NCBI GenBank assembly: GCA_900770945.1
Contig: CAAGME010000001.1
Coordinates: forward strand, 1-17,990
Source of the DNA: Clostridia bacterium
GTDB lineage: Bacteria; Bacillota; Clostridia; Christensenellales; Borkfalkiaceae
Length of the DNA: 17,990 bases
Direction: 5' to 3'
The position numbers and the translations under genes were made by a program. Of the stretch, positions 7,098 through 14,757 are shown piece by piece. The stretch's first letter is position 1; the number at the start of each line of letters is the position of its first letter. The notes beneath the pieces were generated by a model. It ran no database searches. It had not been told where the DNA came from and saw only the letters and a list, made by a program, of their open reading frames with translations.

Positions 7098-7211
7098 TCG
7101 ATATTTGCTTCTAAGAAGCAATCGATATGCCGCTTAAAAAGCGGTCGATATTTGCCCGCAAGCGGGCAATCGATATTCGCGCGTTGCGCGAGAGGTATTT
7201 GTTAAAACAAA
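7098..7211. repeat. tandem array of short hairpins separated by TCGATAT
   Basis: The 7-base word TCGATAT occurs four times at 7098-7104, 7122-7128, 7145-7151 and 7170-7176, and a decayed copy (GAGGTAT) at 7192-7198. Each copy is followed directly by a small perfect hairpin: TTGCTTC-TAA-GAAGCAA; CCGCTT-AAA-AAGCGG (7130-7144); TTGCCCGC-AA-GCGGGCAA (7152-7169); TCGCGC-GTT-GCGCGA (7177-7191); and TTTGTT-AA-AACAAA (7198-7211). Stem sequences differ between units but pairing is always preserved; the period is 22-25 bases. It lies between the minus-strand DUF4363 stop codon and the terminator at 7057-7097. It matches no feature class I know; a CRISPR is excluded by size. Confidence 0.85.
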
Positions 7212-7579
7212 TTTTCTATCCGTATAAGGAAGGTTTTGGGGATTTGCTCGAAGAGTTCGAGGACGACTTCCACCTTGTCGCCGGCTTCTTCGTAGTTGCC
7301 GGAGCGGGCGTAAAAAAGACATTCCGAAACCCAAAGGTCTACTTCTTTTATTTCCGTGTGCGGTATGAAAACGTGAAGGCTTTTCTTTTTACTAAGCCAT
7401 GCCGACTGCGCCGCCGTGACGTCCGTTTCCGTGACGCTTTCGGCGTTTATTTTGTCTTCCACGGTCGAAAAAACTTCCGTTAAGTCGTTAAAAGTTTTTC
7501 TTAAATATAAGTTTTCGTATATGCCGCAAGCTACGGTTATTAAAGCGGCTACGATTATCGAAATTATAGATCTCACCAT
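7202..7579 (-). CDS. DUF4363 family membrane-anchored protein
   Basis: A 125-residue protein with an N-terminal hydrophobic segment (about residues 3-20, SIISIIVAALITVACGIY) that would anchor it in the membrane, or serve as an uncleaved signal, with the helical remainder outside. The soft pattern W-x-Lys-x(5)-H-x(5)-E, seen here around SAWLSKKKSLHVFIPHTEI, and the size match the DUF4363 family, which in Clostridia is commonly found beside yetF-type genes. Biochemical function is unknown. Its ATG overlaps the yetF stop by 7 bases, and GGAGG lies 9 bases upstream inside yetF, so the two are translated together. The last two residues and the stop codon (TAA, 7204-7202) lie inside the final hairpin of the array at 7098-7211, an odd placement that may mean the array has grown into the gene end. 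Confidence 0.8.
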   Translation of the reverse strand: MVRSIISIIVAALITVACGIYENLYLRKTFNDLTEVFSTVEDKINAESVTETDVTAAQSAWLSKKKSLHVFIPHTEIKEVDLWVSECLFYARSGNYEEAGDKVEVVLELFEQIPKTFLIRIENLF

Positions 7580-8256
7580 TTTTGCGTTTCCTCCGAGAGC
7601 GTTACGTTAAAGGTTTTATAGGGCTTGTTTTGGGCTTTAAAGTATACGTTGCCGTCGCCGTCGAGGGTTAAAACTTCGACGTTTTTTGTTTTTTCGTTTT
7701 GCTCTTTCGCTAATTTTTCGGCAAAGTCCTTTTCAAGGTGAGCAAGCTCTAAGTTTTTGAAATTTATTTTGCCCTCGGACACGATTAAAAGGGGTAACTT
7801 TTCGCTCGTTTTCTGCTCGTTTTTTAAAACGGAAAGTTTGCCGTTGGCTTCGTAGACGGCGTAAAAGACGGAATCGAGTGAAAAGTTGCCGGTATTGCGC
7901 ATAGATTCGATTAAGTCGTCAACGCCCATGTTGTTGCGGCGCAGTTCCTTTACGTCCACGCCGTCGAGATTGATGACGACGGAGGGTTTGCCGCTTATCA
8001 CATGGCGGAGCTTGTCGCTCGACTGCTCCAAAACGGTCAGCAGCTGATGAAGAATAAAAACCGCAAGCACGGAGATTATTCCGTACAAAAGGGGAATGGA
8101 AACGTCCGCCATAGGCACGCAGGCAAGCTCGGCGATTAAAAGTGTTATAATAAATTCAAACGGTTGCATTTCTCCTATCTGTCGTTTGCCCATAAGGCGC
8201 ATTACGAACAAAAGAGTAACTAAAAGAATTACCGCGCGAAAAAATATAATTGCCAT
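7573..8256 (-). CDS. yetF: YetF/DUF421 family membrane protein
   Basis: A 227-residue DUF421 protein. Residues about 2-18, 32-50 and 55-75 are hydrophobic helices; the family hallmark RLMGKRQIGEMQPFEFIITL (about 20-39) follows the first. The cytoplasmic part has two small alpha/beta repeats with the conserved GKPSVVINLDGVDVKELRRN and D(S/D)VFYAVYEANGKLSVLK stretches. YetF-like proteins are abundant in spore formers and are linked to spore membranes in Bacillus by published work as I recall; molecular function is unsettled. Start: the ATG fits the family N-terminus, yet no Shine-Dalgarno sequence precedes it; instead a hairpin (8266-8280) occupies the usual place. A weak promoter candidate lies at 8324-8352. 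It is first gene of an operon with the DUF4363 gene. The symbol follows family membership, not proven orthology. Confidence 0.88.
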   Translation of the reverse strand: MAIIFFRAVILLVTLLFVMRLMGKRQIGEMQPFEFIITLLIAELACVPMADVSIPLLYGIISVLAVFILHQLLTVLEQSSDKLRHVISGKPSVVINLDGVDVKELRRNNMGVDDLIESMRNTGNFSLDSVFYAVYEANGKLSVLKNEQKTSEKLPLLIVSEGKINFKNLELAHLEKDFAEKLAKEQNEKTKNVEVLTLDGDGNVYFKAQNKPYKTFNVTLSEETQKW

Positions 8257-8265
8257 TTATGACTA

Positions 8266-8314
8266 TTTTGCGTAGCAAAAGCTTGTTTATACCTCGATAT
8301 CGGCGAAAGATCGC
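8266..8314. other. hairpins and a TCGATAT word upstream of yetF, possible array remnant
   Basis: TTTTGC-GTA-GCAAAA (8266-8280) is a perfect 6-bp stem with a 3-base loop, the same design as the units at 7098-7211. Fourteen bases on, TCGATAT (8294-8300) is followed by GCGA-AAGA-TCGC (8303-8314). The first hairpin lies 9 bases upstream of the yetF start codon. The spacing differs from the true array and TCGATAT also occurs by chance in genes here, so the link is tentative. Confidence 0.4.
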
Positions 8315-8323
8315 TTTACAATA

Positions 8324-8352
8324 TATATAAGAAATTTCCGAAAGTCCGTAAA
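8324..8352 (-). promoter_or_regulatory. weak candidate promoter of yetF
   Basis: On the minus strand: -35-like TTTACG (8347-8352), a 17-base spacer, -10-like TATATA (8324-8329). Each hexamer matches four of six consensus bases. A sporulation or other sigma factor could be used instead; I cannot tell from sequence. Confidence 0.35.
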
Positions 8353-8358
8353 AAACAA

Positions 8359-8387
8359 TTGCAAAAACGATAAATTCGTATTACAAT
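8359..8387 (+). promoter_or_regulatory. promoter of comM-dprA
   Basis: -35 TTGCAA (8359-8364), a 17-base spacer, -10 TACAAT (8382-8387). The predicted leader of about 40 bases contains a 5-bp hairpin GCCGA-GAGTA-TCGGC (8406-8420) that ends right before the ribosome site AAAGGAG (8421-8427); it is too small to call a regulator. Confidence 0.75.
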
Positions 8388-8432
8388 GGAAAAAGTCGAA
8401 TAAAAGCCGAGAGTATCGGCAAAGGAGAAAAG

Positions 8433-9965
8433 ATGCTTTCTCTCGTAAAAAGCTATGCCCTTTACGGGCTTAACGGAATACCCGTGGACGTGGAAGCCGA
8501 CGTCAACCCGAACGCCGAGGACGCGTTTTCGATCGTAGGGCTTCCCGACGCGGCTGTCAAAGAATCAAAGGACAGAGTTCGCTCGGCTATCCGTAATTCC
8601 GGCGCAAAGGTGCCTTACGGAGCGATCACGGTAAACCTTGCGCCCGCAGACGTTAAAAAAGAGGGGGCTTCCTTAGACCTTGCGATTGCGTGCGCCATTA
8701 TAAAGAACGCAGACAAAACGTGCGTTCGGGACTTAGGCGACCTTTTTATGCTCGGCGAACTATCTCTCGAGGGCAGAATAAGAAAGGTTTCCGGGGTGCT
8801 GCCGATGGTGCTTTCGGCAAAAGACAACGGATTCAAGCGCGTTATAATTCCTTACGACAACGCAAAAGAAGCCGCGCTTGTTGAAGGAATCGAAGTTTAC
8901 GGAGCGGAAACGCTCAAAGAAGTTATTTCTTTTATGCGCGGCGGAGAGATGAACGTTTTTCCTCATACCTCGTTTAAACCCGAAGAGGGCAAGAACGCTT
9001 TCGGAAGCGACTTAAAATACGTCAAGGGGCAGTTTGCCGCAAAACGAGCCTTAGAAGTTGCCGTGAGCGGCGGACACAATATGCTTATGACGGGCGCGCC
9101 CGGCGCGGGCAAAACGATGCTTGCAAAGTGCATACCGACGATAATGCCCGATATGACTTTTGAAGAAGCCCTCGAAACGACGGCTATACATTCCGTGTAC
9201 GGGGATATGAACTTTGACGGCGTGGTGACTTCGCGCCCATTTGTGACTCCGCATCACACGGCTTCGTCCGTTTCGCTTATAGGCGGCGGCGCGTCGATAA
9301 AACCGGGGCTTATAAGCCTTGCGCACAACGGCGTACTTTATCTCGACGAAATGCCGGAATATCCTCGCAGTACGCTCGAATGCTTGCGTCAGCCGCTCGA
9401 GGACGGCGTGGTTACGGTGTCACGCGCAAGAGGGAACGTTCGCTACCCCGCGGAGTTTATGCTCGTTGCGAGCATGAATCCCTGCCCGTGCGGGAATTTG
9501 GGAAGCGATAATCCCGCCAAAAAATGTACTTGCACGGATACGCAGATAAGAAAATATCGCTCGAGGATTTCGGGACCGCTTCTCGACAGAATAGACATTC
9601 AGGTTCAGGTGGACGGAGTAAACTACGAGGACCTTTCAAGCAAAGAAGAAGCCGAGCCGAGCGAAAAGGTACGCGCAAGGGTTAATAAGGCGCGTATGAT
9701 ACAAGCAGAACGCTTTAAAGCGGACGGGATACTTCTTAATGCGAGAATGAAAGAAAGCCATCTTGCAAAGTATTGTAAGCTTGACGGTAAATGCGAAGAA
9801 ATACTCAAAAACTCTTTCAAAACGCTCGGGCTTTCGGCAAGGGCGAGGAGCAGAATATTGAAGGTTGCGAGAACGATAGCCGACCTCGACTATTCCGAAA
9901 ATATACAAAAAAAGCATTTACTCGAAGCGATAGGCTACCGTTCGCTCGACAATAACGAAGTGTAA
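8433..9965 (+). CDS. comM: YifB/ComM family Mg-chelatase-like AAA+ ATPase
   Basis: ComM is a hexameric helicase that promotes branch migration during natural transformation in Gram-negative species; the wider YifB family is found in many non-competent bacteria, so a general recombination role is possible. The 510-residue length is typical. Residues 1-170 are the Lon-protease-like ChlI domain (VNLAPADVKKEGASLDLAIA). Walker A GAPGAGKT is at 221-228, Walker B VLYLDE at 301-306, followed by the family's ARGNVRYPAEFMLVASMNPC and a cysteine cluster (CPCG...KCTC) that may bind metal. The C-terminal Mg-chelatase domain ends with LKVARTIADLDYSENIQKKH and after. AAAGGAG lies 5 bases before the ATG. dprA, another transformation gene, follows after 2 bases, which supports a role in handling incoming DNA. 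Confidence 0.95.
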   Translation: MLSLVKSYALYGLNGIPVDVEADVNPNAEDAFSIVGLPDAAVKESKDRVRSAIRNSGAKVPYGAITVNLAPADVKKEGASLDLAIACAIIKNADKTCVRDLGDLFMLGELSLEGRIRKVSGVLPMVLSAKDNGFKRVIIPYDNAKEAALVEGIEVYGAETLKEVISFMRGGEMNVFPHTSFKPEEGKNAFGSDLKYVKGQFAAKRALEVAVSGGHNMLMTGAPGAGKTMLAKCIPTIMPDMTFEEALETTAIHSVYGDMNFDGVVTSRPFVTPHHTASSVSLIGGGASIKPGLISLAHNGVLYLDEMPEYPRSTLECLRQPLEDGVVTVSRARGNVRYPAEFMLVASMNPCPCGNLGSDNPAKKCTCTDTQIRKYRSRISGPLLDRIDIQVQVDGVNYEDLSSKEEAEPSEKVRARVNKARMIQAERFKADGILLNARMKESHLAKYCKLDGKCEEILKNSFKTLGLSARARSRILKVARTIADLDYSENIQKKHLLEAIGYRSLDNNEV

Positions 9966-9967
9966 TT

Positions 9968-11053
9968 ATGAATTACTCATTAAGCGAAAAGGCAATAATC
10001 TTGCTCGATTCCCTCGAAGGACTCGAATATAAACACAAAGCCGCGATTTTGACCCGCGCGGAAAAACCCGAAAATTTGTTCGATATGTGTTTAAGGCGCG
10101 ACAACGCGCTTAACGGAATCATAGACGAAGCGAAGATAAAGACGGTTTTTGCGGCGTTCGACGAGGACTACGCGGAATATACGCTCGAAAAGTACGAAAA
10201 AGAGAACGCGACGGTTATTACGAGAGGCTCCGAGAATTACCCCGAAAGCCTTGAAAATATTTCCGCACCGCCGCTCTGCTTATACTGTAACGGCGACGTG
10301 ACGCTTTTAAAAAGCAAGTGCTTTGCGATAGTAGGTTCGAGAAAATGTCCGCCGTACGCGACGGCTCTAATAAAAGAACATTCCGAAGTTCTCGTCAAAA
10401 GCGGCGTTACGATAGTTACGGGAAGCGCGGGCGGAGCGGACAAAGCGGCGATAGAAGGCAGCCTTGCGGGCGGCGGTAAAGTTATTTCCGTGCTTGCGGG
10501 AGGCATAAAACACGTCTATCCCGAATACAACAAAAACCTTATAAAAGAGATAGAGAAAAAGGGGCTTGTAGTGAGCGAACACAACCCTTTTGTCGCGCCT
10601 AAGCCGTGGATGTTCCCCGTAAGAAACAGAATAATAGCGGGGCTTTCGGAAGGCGTGCTGATTGCCGCCGGCGAAAGACAAAGCGGAGCAAGGCACACGG
10701 CTACGTTCGCACTCGAATACGGCAAAGAAGTTTTTGCTTATCCGTACTCGATAGGCATTTCTTCAGGCGAGCTTAACAACGAACTTATAAAAGAGGGCGC
10801 GTCGTTGTGCGACTGCGCGGACGATCTAATTTCGTTTTTGGGAATAGAAAGAAAAACCGAAGAGGAAGAAGTCGAACTCGAGGACGAGGAAAAAGAGGTG
10901 CTTACGGCTATAAAAGACGGCTTTGACGACGTGAACAAGCTTGTGGAAAAGACGGGGCTTAAAATGTACGAACTCGCACCTGCGCTTTCGTCGCTCGAAA
11001 TATCGGGTTTTATAGTCAAAACGGCGGGAAATGTTTATAAAGCCGTAAAATAA
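9968..11053 (+). CDS. dprA: DNA-processing protein DprA
   Basis: DprA (Smf) binds incoming single-stranded DNA during transformation and loads RecA on it. The 361-residue protein has an N-terminal helical/SAM-like part (1-about 85), the Rossmann-fold core with IVGSRKC (121-127), VTGSAGGADKAA (150-161), VLAGGIKHVYP (175-185) and FPVRNRIIAGLS (216-227), and a C-terminal winged-helix domain (about 308-361). A Glu/Asp-rich linker (297-311) joins core and winged helix. The usual S-G-S-L-x-T-A segment is SGARHTA here, a mild variant. Two bases separate it from comM, and no strong ribosome site is seen, so translation is probably coupled. topA follows behind its own promoter, the same gene order as in Bacillus (smf-topA). 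Whether the organism is naturally competent is not shown by this window. Confidence 0.95.
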   Translation: MNYSLSEKAIILLDSLEGLEYKHKAAILTRAEKPENLFDMCLRRDNALNGIIDEAKIKTVFAAFDEDYAEYTLEKYEKENATVITRGSENYPESLENISAPPLCLYCNGDVTLLKSKCFAIVGSRKCPPYATALIKEHSEVLVKSGVTIVTGSAGGADKAAIEGSLAGGGKVISVLAGGIKHVYPEYNKNLIKEIEKKGLVVSEHNPFVAPKPWMFPVRNRIIAGLSEGVLIAAGERQSGARHTATFALEYGKEVFAYPYSIGISSGELNNELIKEGASLCDCADDLISFLGIERKTEEEEVELEDEEKEVLTAIKDGFDDVNKLVEKTGLKMYELAPALSSLEISGFIVKTAGNVYKAVK

Positions 11054-11083
11054 TAAAAAAATAATAAATCAATTTGTCGTTAA

Positions 11084-11124
11084 AACGGAAAATTTTGGTT
11101 AAAATTTAGTTTTTCCGTTATACT
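11084..11124 (+). promoter_or_regulatory. promoter of the topA operon with an inverted repeat around its -35 box
   Basis: -35 TTGGTT (11095-11100), an 18-base spacer, -10 TATACT (11119-11124). AACGGAAAA (11084-11092) and TTTTCCGTT (11111-11119) form a perfect 9-bp inverted repeat that encloses the -35 box and touches the -10 box. It could be an operator, or a weak hairpin ending the comM-dprA transcript; there is no U-tract to support the latter. Confidence 0.6.
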
Positions 11125-11150
11125 GAATAAAAAAAAGCAAGGAGAAATCG

Positions 11151-13466
11151 ATGCAACTGATAATTGTCGAATCGCCGTCTAAGGCGAAAACGATTGAGAA
11201 ATATCTTAAAGGCAAGTATAGCGTTGACGCAAGCGGCGGACACGTACGAGATTTACCGGAAAAGAGATTGGGTGTAAACGTGGCGGGGAACTTCGAACCC
11301 AACTACGTTATAACGGCGGCGAAAAGACCCGTCATTAAAAAGCTCAAAGAGGAATCCGACAAAGCCGAAAAAATATTCCTCGCAACCGACCCCGACCGCG
11401 AAGGAGAAGCCATAAGCTGGCACTTACAGGAAGTACTCGGGATAAAGGATAAAGCGCAAAGAATAGTTTTCAACGAAATAAGCGAAAGAGCCGTTAAAAA
11501 CGCGCTCGCTCACCCGAGGGACATTAACTATAACCTCGTTGACAGTCAGCAGGCGAGAAGGGTTTTAGACAGGCTTGTCGGGTACAAATTAAGCCCGTTT
11601 TTGTGCAAGAAGATAAAGGACGGACTTTCCGCGGGGCGCGTTCAGTCGGTTGCCCTTAAAATGGTTGTGGACAGAGAGCGTGAAATTCAGGCTTTCGAAC
11701 CAAAGGAATACTGGCTCATTTACGGCGAATTCGGTAAAGGCAAGCACAAATTGAAAGCCCTTTTATCCGAAAAGAACGGCAAAAAATACCGCCCGGCGAA
11801 CGGCGAAGAGGCGGAAAGCGTTTATGAAGCGGTAAAAAGCGGCGTATCTTACGTTAAAGACGTGAAGAAGAGCAAAGTATCTTCGCATCCGCTGCCGCCG
11901 TTTACCACAAGCACTCTTCAACAAGACGCTTCGGCTAAGCTCTCTTTGTCGGCTCCGCAGGTCATGAGCGTGGCACAGTACCTTTACGAGGGCATAGAAA
12001 CGCCCGAGGGGCATAAAGCTTTCGTAACCTATATCCGTACCGACTCGGTAAGGGTTTCCGACGAGGCGCAAAGGGAATGTTTACAATTCATACGCGAAAA
12101 ATACGGCGACGAATACGTCCCCGAAAAACCTAACTATTACAAGTCTAAAAAGACCGCGCAGGACGCGCACGAGGCAATCCGCCCGATAGACGTTACCTTA
12201 ACGCCCGAAAAGGCGAAGAGTATGCTCGACAAAAACCAGTACGGCGTATACAAGCTTATATACGACAGATTCGTGGCGTCTCAGATGGCGAACGCCGAAT
12301 ACGACGTGTTGAACGTTTCTATCGGCAACGGAGAATATACGTTTAAGGCGAGCGGAAGAACGCAGACGTTTAAAGGGTTCACTGCCGTTTACGAGGACTT
12401 TATAAGAAACGCCGACGACGAAGAAGTCGTGGAAAAGAATATCCCGGCATTGACGGTCGGAGAAAGCCTTGTAAACCTCGGGTTCGACAAGCAGCAGAAA
12501 TTCACGAAGCCGCCGATACGGCATACGGACGCTTCGCTCGTTAAGCTTATGGAAGAAAAGGGGATAGGTCGTCCGTCTACTTATTCCACGATAATATCGG
12601 TGCTTTCAAAGAGAAAGTACACTAAAAAAGAGGGCAAATACATTTGTCCGACGGAAATCGCGTTTACGATGACGGACGTACTCTGTAAGTATTTTACGGA
12701 CATTATGGACGTGTCGTTTACGGCGAACATGGAGGATAAGCTCGACGATATCGAAAACGGAGGCAAGGACTGGCACAAGATTATAGCGGAATTTTATCCG
12801 CATTTTATGGAACAGCTTGCCAAAGCCAACTCGGACGGCGACGAAGTGACGGATATTATCTGCGAAAAGTGCGGCGCGCCTATGGTGAGAAAAACCGGTA
12901 AATACGGAAAATTTCTCGCTTGCTCCAACTATCCCGCCTGCTCGAACATTAAAAGCGAAAACGTGGAAGTATCGGACGTCGTTTGCGAAAAGTGCGGCGC
13001 GCTTATGGTTTACAAGACGGGTAAATACGGAAAATTTCTCGCTTGCCCCAATTACCCCGTATGCAACAATATAAAATCGCTTACCGAGGAAAAGTCGGAC
13101 GAAAAGTGCGAAAAGTGCGGCGGCAACATGACGATGAAGGTCGGCAAGTACGGAAAATACCTGCAATGCGAAAACTGCAAGGCGACTAAGAGCCTTACGG
13201 AAAAAGCCGGGGTATGCCCTATATGCCACAGCCCCACGCAGAAGATGACTTCAAAAACCGGTAAAGTCTTTTACGGTTGTTCCAACTACCCTAAGTGCAA
13301 TTTTATGAGCTGGGATATGCCGCTCGACGAAAAATGCCCCAAGTGCGGAAAAACGCTTTATCTTGCAAAGGACGGCAAGACGAAAAAGTGCGAGGACAAG
13401 AACTGCGGATACGTTGAGGGCAAGCCCGCAAGAAAAACCAAAAAGGGCGATAAGAATGGCGATTAA
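11151..13466 (+). CDS. topA: DNA topoisomerase I (type IA)
   Basis: TopA relaxes negative supercoils by passing one strand through a transient break. The 771-residue protein starts with the TOPRIM domain: IIVESPSKAKTIEKYL with Glu7, and the metal-binding triad Asp80, Asp82, Glu84 in ATDPDREGEA. The catalytic tyrosine is Tyr294 in FVTYIRTDSVR. The strand-gate motif LSAGRVQSVAL is at about 159-169. From residue 571 the C-terminus holds five Cys4 zinc-ribbon-like modules, beginning at Cys571, 612, 653, 689 and 729; fewer is usual in this group. Modules 1 and 2 are nearly identical in DNA, a recent duplication. The tail after residue 755 is Lys-rich. GGAG lies 6 bases before ATG and a promoter is at 11095-11124. 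The end overlaps trmFO by 11 bases, so it heads a housekeeping operon. Confidence 0.97.
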   Translation: MQLIIVESPSKAKTIEKYLKGKYSVDASGGHVRDLPEKRLGVNVAGNFEPNYVITAAKRPVIKKLKEESDKAEKIFLATDPDREGEAISWHLQEVLGIKDKAQRIVFNEISERAVKNALAHPRDINYNLVDSQQARRVLDRLVGYKLSPFLCKKIKDGLSAGRVQSVALKMVVDREREIQAFEPKEYWLIYGEFGKGKHKLKALLSEKNGKKYRPANGEEAESVYEAVKSGVSYVKDVKKSKVSSHPLPPFTTSTLQQDASAKLSLSAPQVMSVAQYLYEGIETPEGHKAFVTYIRTDSVRVSDEAQRECLQFIREKYGDEYVPEKPNYYKSKKTAQDAHEAIRPIDVTLTPEKAKSMLDKNQYGVYKLIYDRFVASQMANAEYDVLNVSIGNGEYTFKASGRTQTFKGFTAVYEDFIRNADDEEVVEKNIPALTVGESLVNLGFDKQQKFTKPPIRHTDASLVKLMEEKGIGRPSTYSTIISVLSKRKYTKKEGKYICPTEIAFTMTDVLCKYFTDIMDVSFTANMEDKLDDIENGGKDWHKIIAEFYPHFMEQLAKANSDGDEVTDIICEKCGAPMVRKTGKYGKFLACSNYPACSNIKSENVEVSDVVCEKCGALMVYKTGKYGKFLACPNYPVCNNIKSLTEEKSDEKCEKCGGNMTMKVGKYGKYLQCENCKATKSLTEKAGVCPICHSPTQKMTSKTGKVFYGCSNYPKCNFMSWDMPLDEKCPKCGKTLYLAKDGKTKKCEDKNCGYVEGKPARKTKKGDKNGD

Positions 13467-14757
13467 CGTTATAGGCGCGGGGCTTGCGGGTTCCGAAGCG
13501 GCGTATTATCTTGCAAAGCGCGGGCATAAAGTAAAGCTATACGACATAAAACCCAAGGCGTTTACTCCGGCGCATAAAAACCCCGACTTCGGCGAACTCG
13601 TATGCTCCAACTCCTTAAAGAGCGGCGACGTGTACGGAAACGCCTGCGGACTTTTAAAAGAAGAGCTTTTGCGGCTCGGTTCGTTCGTCTTACGTTGCGC
13701 CGACGAAGTGCGGGTACCTGCGGGAGCCGCCTGGGCGGTTGACAGAGATTTGTTCGCAAAAAAGATAACCGAGGGATTACGGGCGGCGGATAATATCGAA
13801 ATTATCTGTAAAGAGGTAAAAAAAATCAACTTCGACGAGCCGACGATTATCGCTACGGGACCTTTGACGACCGACGCTTTGAGCGAATTTATTAAAGATA
13901 ACTTTGCGAAAGGACTGTATTTTTACGACGCGGCGGCTCCGATAGTCGCGGCGGACTCGATAGATATGAACGAAGCTTTCGTTTCCGACAGATACGGCGA
14001 GGCGGGGCAAGGCGATTACGTCAACTGTCCGATAGACAAAGACGGATATTTAAAGTTTTACGAAGAACTTATAAAAGCCGAGCGGGTAGGAAAGCATGAT
14101 TTTGAGGACGTAAAGGTCTTTGAGGGGTGTATGCCCGTGGAAATAATGGCGGAGCGCGGAGTCGATACTTTAAGGTTCGGACCGTTAAAACCCGCCGGGC
14201 TGACCGACCCGAGAACGGGCAGGTGGGCTTACGCGTGCATGCAACTTAGAGCCGAGAATGCGGAAAAGACTATGTACAACATAGTCGGCTTTCAGACGAA
14301 CTTGCTTTTCGGCGAGCAGAAACGCGTGTTTTCCATATTCCCCGCGCTCAGAAACGCAGAGTTTTTGCGGTACGGCGTTATGCACAGAAACACCTTCATA
14401 AACGGACCGGAAACGCTCGAAAAGGATTTTTCCGTTAAAGGTAAGCCGCTCATATATTTTGCGGGGCAGATAACGGGCGTGGAAGGATACGTTGAGAGCA
14501 TAGGCTCGGGGCTTACCGCCGCTATAAATCTCGACAGAAAACTAAGGGGCAGGGAAGTAATAGACTTCACGGAAAAGACCGTTATAGGCGCGCTTGCGCG
14601 GCATTGCGCTACGCCGACGGACGATTTTCAGCCGATGAACGCAAACTACGGAATACTTGCGCCGCTCGAAAAAATCGAACGGAACAAAAAAGAAAAGAAA
14701 AAACTATTGAGCGAACGCTCGCTTAAACAAATCGAAATTATAAAGGAAATATTATGA
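13456..14757 (+). CDS. trmFO: methylenetetrahydrofolate-tRNA-(uracil-5-)-methyltransferase TrmFO
   Basis: TrmFO makes 5-methyluridine at position 54 of the tRNA T loop, using methylene-THF and FAD. The 433-residue length is normal. The FAD-binding motif GAGLAGSEAAYYLAKRG is at 7-23; the conserved GELVCSNSLKS holds Cys50 and FEGCMPVEIMAERG holds Cys225, matching the two functional cysteines of the Bacillus enzyme (53 and 226). The C-terminal FAD site GQITGVEGYVESIGSGL is intact. The start at 13456 is chosen because the FAD motif must begin about 6 residues in; the open frame extends upstream inside topA without homology. It overlaps topA by 11 bases and its stop overlaps hslV as ATGA, so the genes are co-transcribed and translationally coupled. 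Confidence 0.96.
   Translation: MAINVIGAGLAGSEAAYYLAKRGHKVKLYDIKPKAFTPAHKNPDFGELVCSNSLKSGDVYGNACGLLKEELLRLGSFVLRCADEVRVPAGAAWAVDRDLFAKKITEGLRAADNIEIICKEVKKINFDEPTIIATGPLTTDALSEFIKDNFAKGLYFYDAAAPIVAADSIDMNEAFVSDRYGEAGQGDYVNCPIDKDGYLKFYEELIKAERVGKHDFEDVKVFEGCMPVEIMAERGVDTLRFGPLKPAGLTDPRTGRWAYACMQLRAENAEKTMYNIVGFQTNLLFGEQKRVFSIFPALRNAEFLRYGVMHRNTFINGPETLEKDFSVKGKPLIYFAGQITGVEGYVESIGSGLTAAINLDRKLRGREVIDFTEKTVIGALARHCATPTDDFQPMNANYGILAPLEKIERNKKEKKKLLSERSLKQIEIIKEIL

Noticed and set aside
7098..7211. Hairpin array considered as a CRISPR.
   Set aside because: Constant parts are only 7 bases, variable parts are palindromes of 15-18 bases, and no cas gene is present.
13363..13455. Upstream extension of trmFO inside topA.
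   Set aside because: It would put 31 unrelated Arg-rich residues before the FAD-binding motif, which normally starts the protein.
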